A DNA stretch of 64,000 nucleotides from Corylus avellana (GCF_901000735.1 NC_081551.1:21666545-21730544), one strand, 5' to 3'. Positions 40,738 through 52,239 are shown, counted from the stretch's first letter. Notes: generated by a model not told the origin, from the sequence alone. A program made the numbers and translations.

Positions 40738-41366
40738 ATGTCACACCCATACCCAAACCCTCTGTTCCCACCAAACTCTAACCCGAAACCAGAGCCCATG
40801 GCTTCCACTTCCAATCCCTTCTCTCTATCTCTCTCCGCCATGCCGAAGAACTCTGCGGATTTCTTTTTCCGTGTTCCGAACCCGCATAACTCGGTCTCGC
40901 TGTGGTCCTCGTTCGTTTCGCCGAGTTCGAACGGGTTGAACCTGAGTCGGGGAGGGAAAGTTGGTGAGTGCGAGCCGAGTGAGGATTTGTGCGAGTTCGG
41001 CTCAGGTTATGGACCAGTCTGAGGCCAAGACAGATTCGAAGGGTCCGACCATTGTGGACGTCGATTTGGGTGACCGGAGCTACCCGATTTTAAAGGTCTA
41101 AATGTGTTTTATCATACGCTGCTTAAATGTGTCTTTAAAAATCTGGTTGTGGGTTTTTTTAAACCACAAAACCAAAAGGAAAAAAAAACTGTGTCTCTCT
41201 TATATTGAGATTGATTTACTTATAGCTAGCTTTGTTTCTCTCATGCATCCTTAATGACCCTGTATTCTTTTGGTATATATGGCAGCTTGATAAGAAGGTA
41301 GCTGATGGCCTCCTGAGGCTCATCCTTCTAGGCAATTGTGTTTTTACCGGTGATTATGATATATAG
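40738..41366 (+). pseudogene. 3-dehydroquinate synthase pseudogene: first and last exons only
   Basis: The plastid enzyme 3-dehydroquinate synthase makes 3-dehydroquinate in the shikimate pathway. The first exon here encodes a Ser/Asn-rich transit-peptide-like start (internal MASTSNPFSLSLS). After a frameshift between about 40930 and 40980 it reads VMDQSEAKTDSKGPTIVDVDLGDRSYPI, the start of the mature enzyme. About 190 bp later, after a plausible acceptor at 41284-41285, comes LDKKVADGLLRLILL, then GNCVFTGDYD, the C-terminal region, with an apparent loss of about four codons before GNC and a premature TAG at 41364. The whole middle of the enzyme (NAD- and metal-binding regions) is missing. 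Confidence 0.75.
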
Positions 41367-41737
41367 AGAGGCCCCGGAGGAAACTCTCCGTGCATTTTTC
41401 AAGTCCTGATTCGATATTCAAGATTCATAATTTCTCTTTCAAAGTTTAAAGGTTGAAATGGCGGCCGGAGAGTGAAACACTAGAATTTTGTGCATCTTCT
41501 GCTAGCTGCTGAATTATTCTTCTATGAATACTGATAGTGCCCAATTAAATAAGATTGTCCAAACTCTGATATCAATTGTTGGTTTGAGATAATGGAAAGT
41601 ATGAAGTATTTTGGTTAGGATAAGTTTTAGAAAGACAGTCTTTTGGTTGAGTTGCTACTTCATAGCTCAAGAACACAAAAAGGAAATGACTAAATAATTG
41701 CAAATTGATTTTCACTCATATTTAAACATAGGGTTGC

Positions 41738-42377
41738 TATATATATAATTGGAATGATGTGGCACTGAAAATCAACATTTGATCAACAAGAGCTTGTAAG
41801 TAGCTCAATAGGCTGTAAACTACGCCTCATGAAGTGGAGGTCACTAGTTCGAATCTCTCATTAGGGGTGAAATAGCGGTTGCGGTTAGCGGTTAGTGGCT
41901 AAAACCGCTAACCGCAACCGCCTAGGCGGTTAGTAAATTTTACTAACCGCCTCCGCTAACCGGGTAGCGGTTAACCGCCTAGGCGGTTAACCGCCCGGTT
42001 AGCGGTTAACCGCTTTGGAATAACCACTTTTTTTCTAACCGCTTTTTTTGGGCTTTTTTCTTTGGACCGATTTTGGGCCGGATTTGGATCGGGTTTGGGC
42101 CGGTTTTGGGCTCACTTTAAACATTTTTTTTCTCATTTTAAACTTCTTTTTTTTTTCCCTTTCCATGGCCATTTTAGCATTAAAAATTGCTATATACCAA
42201 AATCTTGTTGGCCACCTTCTACAAATCTNNNNNNNNNNNNNNNNNNNNTATATAATTGGAATGATGTGGCAGTGAAAATCAACATTTGATCAACAAGAGC
42301 TTGTAAAAAAAAAAAAAAAAAAATTGCCCTCAAGTGGTAGCTCAATCGACTGTGAACCACGCCTCATGAAGCGGAGG
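41738..42377. repeat. Duplicated segment either side of a 20-N gap
   Basis: 41738-41845 and 42249-42377 share TATATAATTGGAATGATGTG, CAACATTTGATCAACAAGAG and the first half of a SINE. The second copy has an A-run and extra bases (TTGCCCTCAAG) before the SINE part. The second copy starts right after the 20-N gap, so misassembly or a merged allele is possible. Confidence 0.7.
42229..42248. other. Assembly gap (20 N)
   Basis: Short run of N between hAT interior sequence and a copy of the sequence that precedes the hAT element. Confidence 0.99.
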
Positions 42378-42650
42378 TGTTAGAGTATATTTGAATGATC
42401 CTAAAGTTATGAATTTGATGAAGATTAAATTAGCCTAATTTAGAGATTTGATTATGATTTAATCACCATAAATTAGGGGATTTGATTAAGATTACATTTA
42501 TGTATAAACTCTATAAATAGAGCATTCTCTATTGTAAACAATTCATTCAATAAGAGCTTAATGTAGTCCTTTGGGCTTTATCTGTGGATTCTCTCATTTA
42601 TTTTAGTTCTGCAATTTATTTATATTTCCATTTCATTATGAATTTCTTCA
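42378..42650 (+). mobile_element. Copia-type 5' LTR with primer-binding site
   Basis: A 273-bp segment beginning TGTTAGAGTATA, with a TATA motif (CTATAAATAGAGC) and ending CTTCA. It is followed at 42651 by TGGTATCGGAGCGATAGG, which fits an initiator-tRNA primer site. It interrupts a second SINE copy (42324-42377). Downstream, 42726-43300 shows no gag or pol domain, and no 3' LTR was seen before the gap, so only the 5' end remains. Confidence 0.65.
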
Positions 42651-43344
42651 TGGTATCGGAGCGATAGGCTAACGCCATTATACGATCCAATCGTCCTGTG
42701 TATTTTTTTTTTCTTCAATTTATTTTTGCTTCTTGGGAAAAAAAAAAAATCAGCGTATTCAGCAGACACGGTAGTTGCTGTTCTCCGCAAGGTCGAACCT
42801 ACACCATCTAGCCAGTGTCCACCTCATCTCACTGACAGATCCATAACCGTGAACCTCTGCGCCGTTCAGAACATCCGATCTCATCCCAACGCCGGCACCA
42901 ACAGCGTTCTCTCTCAGCCTCAGTCTCCTGTTTCAACGGATTTCTTCACCGGCAATTCACCAGCTTCGAGTCCAGCCAGGTTGGATTTCTTTGTTGTCGT
43001 CCTCATTCCATCTGCTTCCAGCCTTCCAAGCACCGACTCCCGTCGCTCTCAGTGTTGCTCACGTCTTTGATCTGCAGCCTCCTCCATTGGTTGTCCAAAG
43101 CCCATCGCCAAAGGTGTTGTGCGTGTGCCGAGAAGATTTTGTAGAAGAAGATGTTTGTTTGGCTACAAGTTTCATTTAGCCTTATTCGAGTTTGCAAATT
43201 CTCTTATTCTAGTTTTAGGTTTAGGTTTTTAACCTAGTTCTATTTGGTTACGGGATTAAGGTATTCCTTATCCATGTTTATGTAATCTGTGAACATGATA
43301 TTCTTGAAGAAAAAAAAAAAAAAAAAAAAGAGTAAAATCAAGAA

Positions 43345-43444
43345 NNNNNNNNNNNNNNNNNNNNNNNNNNNNNNNNNNNNNNNNNNNNNNNNNNNNNNNN
43401 NNNNNNNNNNNNNNNNNNNNNNNNNNNNNNNNNNNNNNNNNNNN
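43345..43444. other. Assembly gap (100 N)
   Basis: Placeholder gap inside the hAT element, after a poly-A run. Confidence 0.99.
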
Positions 43445-43905
43445 TAAACTCACAAGCAAGTTCATAAACTCACATATAGAAATAAAATAAAACACAAACA
43501 AATTCATAAACTCACAAGCAACCAAAAAACCAACATATATGGTTAAACTTTAAGCTTGAGGCTCATTTCAATCAACCAAAAAAAGTTCATAAACTCACAA
43601 CTTATTGTTATTATATATATATAATATATAAATATATATTATATTTAAAAAAAAAGCGGTTAGCGGGTAGCGGTTAGCGGTTAGCGGATTTCCAAAACCT
43701 ACTAACCGCTAACCGCAACCGCCTAGGCGGTTAGCGGTTTTTACTAACCGCTTTCAAAGCGGTTAGGCGGTTAGGCGGTTAGCGGTTAACGGTTATAACG
43801 GTTAGCGGTTAGCGGTTGCGGTTAGGCGGTTTTAAATTTCCCCCTATCTCTCATCCCTCTTCCCTTATGTGGACCTGTACACAAAAAAAAAAAAAAAAAA
43901 AAAAA

Positions 43906-44817
43906 TCAAGAATTGATTTTCATATGCACATCATTTCAATTATATAATAGTCGTATAACAATATATTAAATAACATTTATCATTTTATAATTCTGCCGTG
44001 CAATTTCTATTTTTAACAACAAAGATAGGTAAAATAAATACATTTATTAATAATCTTTTCGCACTCCCTGCTTCTATCGTGCACCGAATTGTCCTAGACG
44101 GATCTGGCATACATTTTTAATAACAGCATATATGTTGTAGTTTAATCAATGATCAAGATTGAATCTCTCAAAATTTCTCTTATTAAAAATTTCTAAAATT
44201 AAGTCAATTTTAAAATTTGATCTTAACTATTGATTAAAGTACAACATATATACTATTATTTTAATAACAACATGTAAACCAGAACTGTCCTTAGGCATTA
44301 CTCTTGCAAGAAAATCCAGGAACATGAAAACGATTAGCTAGTGTTTTATTGGTATTGAAAAGACCGAAATGTCGGGATGGACCTGTTAGCCTCATGTTTT
44401 CATCGAGGCGTGGTAATTTGCACGTGAGTGCTTATGTGGAATGAAGGGATGCGGGTTAGGCTTAGTTGGACGCATATTCAAGTGGGCTTTGGTCCAACAG
44501 AATTAGTTTTGGGCTGATTTTGTGTTTCATTTGTATTGCATCGCATATTCATGAGTCATGAGTCATGAGTCATTTTGTAGTTCGTATAGAGGTTTAGGCC
44601 ATCCTCAAAAAAGCCCATTTAATTAATTAGAGTTTTGTTCATCAATTCAACCAATTAATTTCATATCCATTCTTTCAACCTTCAATCTTTACATTCCAAT
44701 ATTAACCCAAAAACGTTTATATTTACATACAAGAAACGATAAATCCCAGAATTAAAAAGAAAAATATACCAGTTTTACAAAACCCTAGTCTAATTAAACC
44801 TAGCCACCACACCTACC
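43906..44817. other. AT-rich spacer, no gene recognised
   Basis: Contains a short triple repeat of ATGAGTC near 44550 and no coding frame of interest. Confidence 0.4.
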
Positions 44818-45496
44818 CTATATATACACCAGTTTTATAAAATCTTGTCCTATGAGACCCGCTGCATGAAAATAATAAGGATACACGTTCACCATAAGCA
44901 CTGGTTTGGAGAACAAAATTCCCAGAAAGTTGATGACGGTATGCATATGGTCAGATGGTCTCTTGTCTCTGCCTTAAACGCACCGTTTGAAGGTGGAATA
45001 GTAGCTGTCAAAACAGACGTGGACACCGCAGTAGTCGACTTTATAGATGCATCCTCTCTACTTTAGAAAACATAAGTTCTATTACGTTTGGGCCGGGAAT
45101 AGCCTCGTTGCCAACAACAATATATTCGAAGTGAATTTTACCGATCGATGTAGGGTTTCACGTTGTTTCTAACCCATTTTGTAATTTCTGCATCATCATT
45201 CTTGTCTGCCAAGGCAGGTAATTTAAAATTCCTAATGTCAAGAGTTACCGCAATATTTTGATTAATTAGCGCATTCATCAACTTTGGATTGTCATCCGAA
45301 ATCCTTATTTTCTTAAAACCATATTTGTGGCAGAGTTCAACTATGGAGTTTGGGTCAGGAATGTCATTTCCTGCAGTTCCGAGGACGACACCAATAGGAT
45401 CAAACTCCGCTACTGCCATCCCAATATGCTCCTCAATGGCCGCTATGCATGCCGGCCACACACAATCATCACTGCAATACTCCAAAACACTGCCAT
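44818..45496 (-). pseudogene. Beta-1,3-glucanase (GH17) pseudogene
   Basis: Endo-1,3-beta-glucanases hydrolyse callose and fungal cell-wall glucan. On the minus strand ATG at 45496 opens a signal-peptide-like MAVFWSIAVMIVCG, broken by stops and a frame change. The mature start IGVVLGTAGNDIPDPNSIV then reads through HKYGFKKIRISDDNP and WVRNNVKPY. After another frame change comes YIVVGNEAIPGP, which keeps the GNE motif with the likely proton-donor Glu. Further on PSNGAFK and VLMVNVYPYYFHAAG are recognisable in shifted frames. The second half of the enzyme, including the nucleophile region, is absent. At least three frame disruptions show a non-functional gene. Confidence 0.8.
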
Positions 45497-45717
45497 CTTG
45501 CTTGCTGCTTAAAACCTGTTTACCAAATTAAACATCATCATCATCATCATATATACATATTAGTAATTATAATTCATCAACAAAACAAGAAACAAAAATT
45601 TTATTCTCATAACATTTCTCTAACAATATATAGAATAATCACAAAAATAGCTATAGTAATGCAATGTGGGAGGAGGGTTCGGATTTATACAGTTTTTTTT
45701 TTACTTGGAAAATATAG

Positions 45718-46034
45718 ACTTTAACCCCGTGAACTATCAATCATTTTGAATTAAAAATCTCCAAACTTTAGAAAGTAACATAAAGTCCTCAAATATTACC
45801 ACAACGTGTCAAATTAGACACTTTTGCACTTTTCTCTCCCAAAATACCCTTAAAATTTATTAAAATATGAAACAAGAAAATGAAAACGCCAAAAAAGGTC
45901 GGGTATATATATATATACATATACACAAAAGTATCTAATTTGACATGCAATGATAGTACGTAGAGTCTCGATGTTACTTTTTAAAGTTAGATAGCATAAT
46001 TATTACAAAATAAGTGATAGTTCGAGAGGCTAAA
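45718..46034. mobile_element. MITE with degenerate inverted arms
   Basis: TTTAACCCCGTGAACTATCA at the left and the complement of TGATAGTTCGAGAGGCTAAA at the right open inverted arms of about 100 bp that also share AAAGTAACAT and GTCAAATTAGA. No coding content. Just upstream of the GH17 relic. Confidence 0.65.
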
Positions 46035-47558
46035 TTACATTTTTCATTTTTTCTTAGGAAGTGGTCATATAAATTTGGAGTTATATATATTTTAAACCCG
46101 ACTTTAACTGAGAAAGGAGAGGAAAGAAAGTACTGAGTATATAAGAGATCATGAGCCAAGCCTTTAATTTCGGTAGTTATTATTATCACGGCCGGCTGGA
46201 AACTTTTAATTTTCTGACAAAGTATTTGCAAGAAAAGAGGACGTACAGAAAAACAAAGTAACGATATATAATCGGATCGAGCTACGACAAAAAAAGGCGA
46301 ATTAATTGATGATAAATTAAAGATGTCCATATATATTAAATTGTTAACGAGAATTTTGCCATGATATTAATTTGATGCTAAAATTGCCTCATGACTTTAA
46401 TTAATTAACCATTAACCTATATATCTAAATTGGAAAGACAGTTATTAAACTGTTGTTTCTCCTTTCATTTACTGGTTGCTTGGTCAATTCAGATCAATAA
46501 CACCTTTTATTTATTGCAATGTGGCTAAGGCTGAGCCTGTCTTTGCATTTTTTTTTTTTTTTTTTTTTGTCAATGGTCTAATTAATCGAAGTAATAGATA
46601 AGATTACCTCGGAGGGTATGTTCATTAATGTGTTTTTGAGATTTTTTTTTTTTTTTTAAAACGCTAAATACTACATATACTCTATTTTACTTGGCGGGTG
46701 TAGCAATGTCCATTAATCTTTATAAAAAAAAAAAAAAAAATTAAAGTCTAACTAGAACTACCACATCAGCTCTATTAAAATAAGAGTATTTTAGTATGTA
46801 GCATTAACTTTCTTTGTTTTTTGGTGGACCAAATATATATTTGAAGCTTAGGTTTGAATTTAAAATTCAAATTAATGTGATCAGAGGAGTATTATCGGAA
46901 ATTTTTTTTTTTTTAATTTTTTTTTTTGGGTACTTCTCAAACAAATAACATGGGACATCCGAAATAGCGACGACACAAATGATCACGTGCGGACGTAGTG
47001 ACTGACAACCTTATCTTCAGGTTCTGATCATCTTCACTACAAGCAAGTATCAGTATGTGATCTACTATGAAGATGAATTTTGTTTCTAGCCAATGGAATA
47101 TTCCTCTTCTTATTCACATTCTGTTGGTGTACCAGATGGTGCCCTAGCTAGCTAGCTAGCTCAACATAAATTAAAACCCATTCTAGAGGAGACATTAGGA
47201 GAGGTATATGTATAAGGATGCATGAGTTATATTCAATGTTTATATCATTTGGTTTCAAAGTTAAACACCACACCACAAGTTCAAGTGACGACCTTTGATA
47301 GGTGAACAGATCTGTCAAAACAAAAAAGGCTACTATTGAGTACGTTATTAGTGTCGATAAAGTGGACCGCCGTTGACGCCAATTGTGATATATATATATA
47401 TGAGTAATGCTATAGACCATATTTTTATTCTCTTTTTATCATTTTAAAGTTGATGTGGTTTTCAAAATCACAATTAGATTAAAATTCAAATATGATTCAT
47501 CTAAAATTTAATAATGATTTTAAGTCACAAGAGCATAAAAAGATAGTCTTTAGCATTA

Positions 47559-47593
<35 letters not shown>

Positions 47594-48407
47594 AGCTCTT
47601 GAACACTTTAGTCTTGCAACCCGCTTTTTAAGGTTGGGTTATACCCAAAGTTTATATCATATATCAATTTAACCGACTGAATTAAAGAAATTTTTTTTGA
47701 CCCCATTCAGAGAAAACTTTATCCATCTTGTTAGCCAACATTAATTAACCTTTAGCAAACGGATAGTATTATACACAGTAGTTATTGACTCATTGTTCAA
47801 GTACGACCAAGATTAATTAATTGAGTAGGTTGATCCTTAATGACTTTTTCCTTAAAGAAGACAAAATTTGAGATGACTTGTTACTTGGGACAAGGTAATC
47901 CAGAGAAACCGTGGAAGAAAGGGCATTCCTAAGATCCACACAATTTTCCATGGCTACCGTTTGAAGTGGACAAAACTTGCAGTGGATCCTTTTTAGCTGT
48001 CAAAATGTCTTCTTATTCCTCCCTTTCTATTCCTTCCCATGTGCTCATGGACCACATTTTATATTTCTCCAATAATTTATAACGTATCTTACGGATTTCA
48101 CAAACCCTAACTAATCATTATACATTATCTTCACTCCAATACAATTGTTGTTTGTTTAGGGCAACTTCTCCTCTATCTTTACTTCACACTGCTATATATA
48201 TTAACAACACAATTAGCACCGCCAATTCTATCTCTCTCTTGATCATATTCAGAAATAAAGAAAAACATTATGACTGAAGGAGAGATATTAAACAATAAGA
48301 TGTGATATTCAATAAGAATTGAATACTAATCACGTACTATACATTATCTTCAGTCCATTATGACTGGTGGAGATATTAAACAATTAGAATTGAATGGAGT
48401 TGACTGC

Positions 48408-48443
<36 letters not shown>

Positions 48444-48720
48444 TTTATTGTGGATTTGAAATTGGTCATTCCGTTGGTTTTTCAACCAATTTTGCTACAT
48501 CATATTTAAATAATATAATTTTAAATTTTTATTAAAAAAAAAAAAAAAGGCACTTTGACTCGGAAATTTATTTTAAATTTAACCTTCAATTAAATGACTA
48601 AAAAACTCTTCGAAGCAAACGAATTCGTTTACATAGACACAGTTGTCACAGAGCAGAAGATATATACTTCTGTCTATTCCCGCATTAATTCCAAACAAAA
48701 AAGAGACATCTTGTCGTTTT
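46035..48720. other. Intergenic region upstream of the germin-like cluster
   Basis: AT-rich, with poly-T runs and (TA)n stretches (47572-47593 and 48411-48441). Around 47940-48120 it contains an older copy of the segment also found at 50785-50990 upstream of the second germin-like gene (shared CTTTTTAGCTGTCAAAATGT and CCCATGTGCTC), a trace of tandem duplication. No gene recognised. Confidence 0.5.
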
Positions 48721-48852
48721 CTGGGAAAAAAAAATCACATCCGACATGCAGTATTACAGGCTACAGCTCAATGTCTGTCGTTTCTTCTTTCTATTGCCCG
48801 TGAAATCCTGCATGGGAGCATCCCAAGCGACCCAAAAGCTCCACAATATCCA

Positions 48853-48866
48853 AGTTATATATATAT
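48853..48866 (+). promoter_or_regulatory. TATA region of germin-like gene 1
   Basis: TTATATATATATAA, about 55-68 bp before the start codon at 48921. A block shared with the three paralogues (ACAGCTCAATGTCT and GTCGTTTCTTC) lies at 48763-48790. Confidence 0.6.
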
Positions 48867-48920
48867 AAGTGGCACCAGACCACCATATGAAGCACAATTA
48901 CCAACAATAGAATTGTGAGG

Positions 48921-49550
48921 ATGATGTCTCCTGTTATTTTCATCTTTTCTCTCCTTGTTTTCTCCTGCCATGCTGCAGTGCAGGACTTCTGTGTGGGTGA
49001 CCTCACAGCTCCGGAAAGCCCTGCAGGCTACTCTTGCAAGAAGCCTGCAATGGTGACGGTGGCTGATTTTGTTTACTCCGGCCTAGGCGTTGCCGGAAAC
49101 ACCTCAAATATTATTAAAGCTGCAGTCACCCCGGCGTTTGCGGCGCAGTTTCCTGGTGTGAACGGGCTTGGAATATCTTTGGCTCGTCTGGACTTGGCGG
49201 CTGGTGGAGTTGTGCCATTCCACACACATCCTGGTGGTTCAGAAGTCCTACTTGTCGTTCAAGGGTCAATCACCGCTGGTTTTGTTTCCACCGCTAATAA
49301 AGTTTACTTAAAAACTCTGAAGACGGGTGACATCATGGTTTTCCCTCAAGGATTACTTCACTTCCAAGTTAATGCAGGAGGAACTATTGCCAAAGCATAT
49401 GCTAGCTTCGGTAGCGCAAGCCCAGGTCTCCAGATTGTGGACTACGCTTTGTTTGCAAACGATTTACCCACTCCATTGGTAGCAGCAACTACTTTTCTTG
49501 ACATTGCTCAGATTAAGAAGCTTAAGGGCGTTCTTGGGGGCACTAACTAA
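48921..49550 (+). CDS. ABP19A: Germin-like / auxin-binding protein ABP19a-type, gene 1
   Basis: An intronless 209-residue secreted cupin of the germin-like family, closest in pattern to the ABP19/ABP20 auxin-binding type; members are apoplastic glycoproteins. An N-terminal hydrophobic signal peptide ([14 protein letters not shown]) is followed by the mature start AVQDFC. Two Cys (in DFC and SCKK) would form the conserved disulfide. GNTS is an N-glycosylation site. Cupin box 1 ([18 protein letters not shown]) and box 2 ([13 protein letters not shown]) keep all metal ligands His, His, Glu and His. The end [12 protein letters not shown] is typical. The start is the first in-frame ATG after the TATA region. 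A poly(A) signal AATAAA lies at 49779-49784. Auxin binding itself is not shown by sequence. Confidence 0.9.
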   Translation: MMSPVIFIFSLLVFSCHAAVQDFCVGDLTAPESPAGYSCKKPAMVTVADFVYSGLGVAGNTSNIIKAAVTPAFAAQFPGVNGLGISLARLDLAAGGVVPFHTHPGGSEVLLVVQGSITAGFVSTANKVYLKTLKTGDIMVFPQGLLHFQVNAGGTIAKAYASFGSASPGLQIVDYALFANDLPTPLVAATTFLDIAQIKKLKGVLGGTN

Positions 49551-49778
49551 TTAAGCTCTCCCAATAATGATCCCTTTGTTGTGATTGAGAGTAGGATTCT
49601 TCGATCTAGTCAGTAGTTGTTTAATTGTTTTCTTGGTTTAGTAATGAAAGAGTCTTTGTATTGTTTCTTCAAGTTTGAATTGTAATTGTATGCTTAATTA
49701 TTGAGTGCCTTCTGACTTTTAAAGCAAGGTTTCTGTATTTCTGTCAGAGAAAAATGCCTTTGATAATTGAGCAAGATG

Positions 49779-49784
49779 AATAAA
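49779..49784 (+). terminator. Poly(A) signal of germin-like gene 1
   Basis: AATAAA 229 bp after the stop codon. The surrounding sequence (GCAAGATGAATAAATGCACC) is conserved downstream of genes 2 and 3. Confidence 0.6.
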
Positions 49785-49859
49785 TGCACCATCTGTGTTT
49801 TGTGTTATTACAAATGGATTTGGATTTCAGATTTTAAAACCATTTACCATCAAATAACA

Positions 49860-51200
49860 TGCATGATCACAACCTTAACTGTTATATGTGTTGAGGATAG
49901 CTTTACATCAAACATCAGATAAGGATAAGAAGCCACCATGCATGGATGCCACCAGATAAAGATAAAGGAGCATCAAAGCAAAAATAAATGTCCAATCGAG
50001 TGTTAAGCAATTGGATATCAAACTCTGCTTGTGTTAAGTATCCGGCCAAGAACATATTAATAGACTGAATCAAACCATTCTTAATTCCAATTGAGTGTTA
50101 AGCAATTAAAGACAAACGTATGATTTTATGTCAGCCGGGCTTAATTATTTCTATCAAGATGATGAGTACCAAGGAAAATTAATTACCTCGTTTCTACACA
50201 ACTACATGGCCAACAACTCTTTAATTTGGTTATATAGATCGATGGGAGGAGCAATTGATAATCTTAGTCCTCCTAAGTTGATCATCAGCAATATGCCCTC
50301 TGTTGACCGGTGCATAAGAAAATGTCTCGATCTTGCCTTTATGGTATGATCACCAAGATCTCAAATTATCCTCAGTGTTAGGATTAACAATTTTTCTATT
50401 AGGTTAAGTTCTTGAGACAGTTGATGATTTAACATGGTATCAGAGTAAAAAATTTGAATTCGACTATTGTTTTTGTTATTTATCTTTCATTTCAATTAAA
50501 TATTTAACGTATTGAGTCTTCCTAATTAATAAATAGAGTTTTACAATATTAAATAAATAATTAAATTATTTTCTTATCAGCTTAAAATTTTGAAATAAAT
50601 AGTACGCACGTGATTTAACATTACTTAACAATTAATTTCCTTAAAAAAAATCTTAACTCCAATGGGCGGGCTTAATTTTTAAAAGGCATTTTCTCCTCAC
50701 TAAAAGGCATGAATCATGCAAATCAGGCATCAATTATCTACAATCAAGAAATTAAGGATAGATATCGATCTATCTCAACTTATTTTCTATGGCTACCATT
50801 TATAGCGCTAGTGCAGAAGACTTGGAGAGGATCAATCTCCTTTTAGCTGTCAAAAATGTCTTATTATCCCTTCGTTTCTATCCCCCCCATGTGCTCGCAG
50901 ACCACATATATTTTGACGTTTACCCATTCATTTATGAACATATCATACGGACTTCTCGTACCATAACTATTCTCAAGATCTCCCTTAATTTAGTCTCACA
51001 AGCTAGCTAGCTAGCATGTATATTACGTACGTAACAGGTTATTGGTTGAAGATCGAAAATCCTGGAGATTAACTTCAATAGTCAAACATACATATTAAGC
51101 TCTTACATAATAAATTATCACTTATCTCAAATTTAATTATTTAATTATTACTTCAACAACAAATTCCTTTAGAAAAGAGACTTCTTGTTGTTATCCCTAA
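49860..51200. other. Spacer between germin-like genes 1 and 2
   Basis: No gene. Parts around 50010-50110 reappear near 59715-59840 (ATATCAAACTCT, AAACCATTCTT, AATTAAAGACAAACGT), showing that intergenic DNA was duplicated with the genes. A segment with ATGGTATCAGAGTAAAA near 50433 resembles retroelement debris. Confidence 0.5.
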
Positions 51201-51413
51201 AAAACATCACATCCGACATGCAATATTACAGCTCGATGATTGTCGTTTCTTCTTTCTGCTCGCCCGTGAAAACCTACATGGGCGCATCCAAAGCAACCAA
51301 TTGCAACTTGCAATGGCCAAAAAGTTCCACATTATTATCCAACTTCTATGTGTATATTAGTGGCAGCAAATCACCACCATCAGGCACACACCCTAGCTAG
51401 AATACTTGTGAGC

Positions 51414-52043
51414 ATGATATCTCCCATTATCTTCATCTTTTCTCTCCTCCTTTCCTCCTGCCATGCTGCAGTGCAGGACTTCTGTGTGGCCGACTTTACA
51501 GCCCCTGAAAGCCCCGCAGGCTCCGCTTGCAAGAAGGCTGCAACGGTGACAGCGGACGATTTTGTTTTCTCTGGCCTTGGCATTGCCGGAAACACCTCAA
51601 ATCTTATTAAAGCGGCAGTCACTTCGGCGTTTGCTGCGCAGTTTCCTGCTCTGAACGGGCTTGGAATTTCTTTGGCTCGTCTGGACTTGGCGCTTGATGG
51701 AGTTGTGCCATTCCACACACATCCTGGAGGCTCAGAAATCCTGATTGTTGAGAAAGGAACAATCTGCGCTGGGTTTGTTTCCTCAGCTAATACTGTCTAC
51801 TTTGAACAACTTGTGAAAGGTGACATCATGGTTTTCCCTCAAGGATTACTTCACTTCCAAGTTAATTCCGGGCGTATTCCTGCCGTAGCATATGCTAGCT
51901 TCAGCAGTGCAAGCCCAGGACTCCAGATTACGGATTATGTTTTGTTTGCAAACGATTTACCGACTGAGTTGGTAGCAGCAACAACTTTCCTGGACATTAC
52001 TCAGATTAAGAAGCTTAAAGGCGTTCTTGGGGGCACTGGTTAA
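51414..52043 (+). CDS. ABP19A: Germin-like / auxin-binding protein ABP19a-type, gene 2
   Basis: An intronless 209-residue paralogue of gene 1. Signal peptide [17 protein letters not shown], mature start [10 protein letters not shown], Cys pair (DFC and ACKK), glycosylation site GNTS. Box 1 ([18 protein letters not shown]) and box 2 ([13 protein letters not shown]) are complete with all metal ligands. It differs from gene 1 mostly between the boxes ([10 protein letters not shown] versus [10 protein letters not shown]). The ATG at 51414 aligns with the starts of the paralogues; longer upstream frames lack family similarity. The shared upstream block starts at 51228 and AATAAA is at 52240-52245. 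The TATA region (TGTATATTA near 51350) is less perfect than that of gene 1. Confidence 0.9.
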   Translation: MISPIIFIFSLLLSSCHAAVQDFCVADFTAPESPAGSACKKAATVTADDFVFSGLGIAGNTSNLIKAAVTSAFAAQFPALNGLGISLARLDLALDGVVPFHTHPGGSEILIVEKGTICAGFVSSANTVYFEQLVKGDIMVFPQGLLHFQVNSGRIPAVAYASFSSASPGLQITDYVLFANDLPTELVAATTFLDITQIKKLKGVLGGTG

Positions 52044-52239
52044 TTAATTAATTAAGGATTCTTCTTGCCCAGTAGCAGTTTCTTGGTTTATTAATGAAAG
52101 AGTGTTGTGAGTGAGTGGTCTTTGTATTGCTTCTAGGAACTAGTTAGTTTGAATTGTATGCTTACTGAATGCCTTCTGACTTTCAAAGCAACAATTCTGT
52201 ATTTCTGTTAAAGGCAAGTGCCTTTGATAAAGCAAGATT

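Larger units (their letters stand above)
41862..43846. mobile_element. hAT-type element with 8-bp target duplication
   Basis: The ends are TAGGGGTGAAA (left) and TTTCCCCCTA (right), short inverted repeats. The perfect 8-bp duplication TCTCTCAT flanks them (41854-41861 and 43847-43854), the size expected for hAT elements. Both ends are packed with GCGGTTAGCGG / CCGCTAACCGC motifs in both orientations, giving strong self-complementarity. No transposase is visible, and the interior holds Copia LTR debris and two gaps, so it is non-autonomous. Confidence 0.8.
41797..43905 (+). mobile_element. SINE split by a hAT insertion
   Basis: The left part (41797-41861) has the box A-like TAGCTCAATAGGCTG and box B-like CACTAGTTCGAATC. 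The right part (43847-43905) continues TCTCTCATCCCTCTTCCCTT and TGTGGACCTGTAC and ends in an A-run. The element between them is flanked by the duplicated TCTCTCAT, so the SINE was there first. Confidence 0.75.

Noticed and set aside
42726..43179. Frames of 114 and 62 codons after the Copia-type LTR at 42378
   Set aside because: Ser/Pro-rich and without gag or pol motifs. Probably untranslated leader of the LTR element.
44845..45066. Plus-strand 73-codon frame
   Set aside because: It is antisense to the GH17 pseudogene, whose minus-strand reading gives recognisable motifs.
48594..48918. Overlapping plus-strand frames of 69 and 91 codons before germin-like gene 1
   Set aside because: They cross the TATA region and the conserved promoter block and have no similarity to the family.
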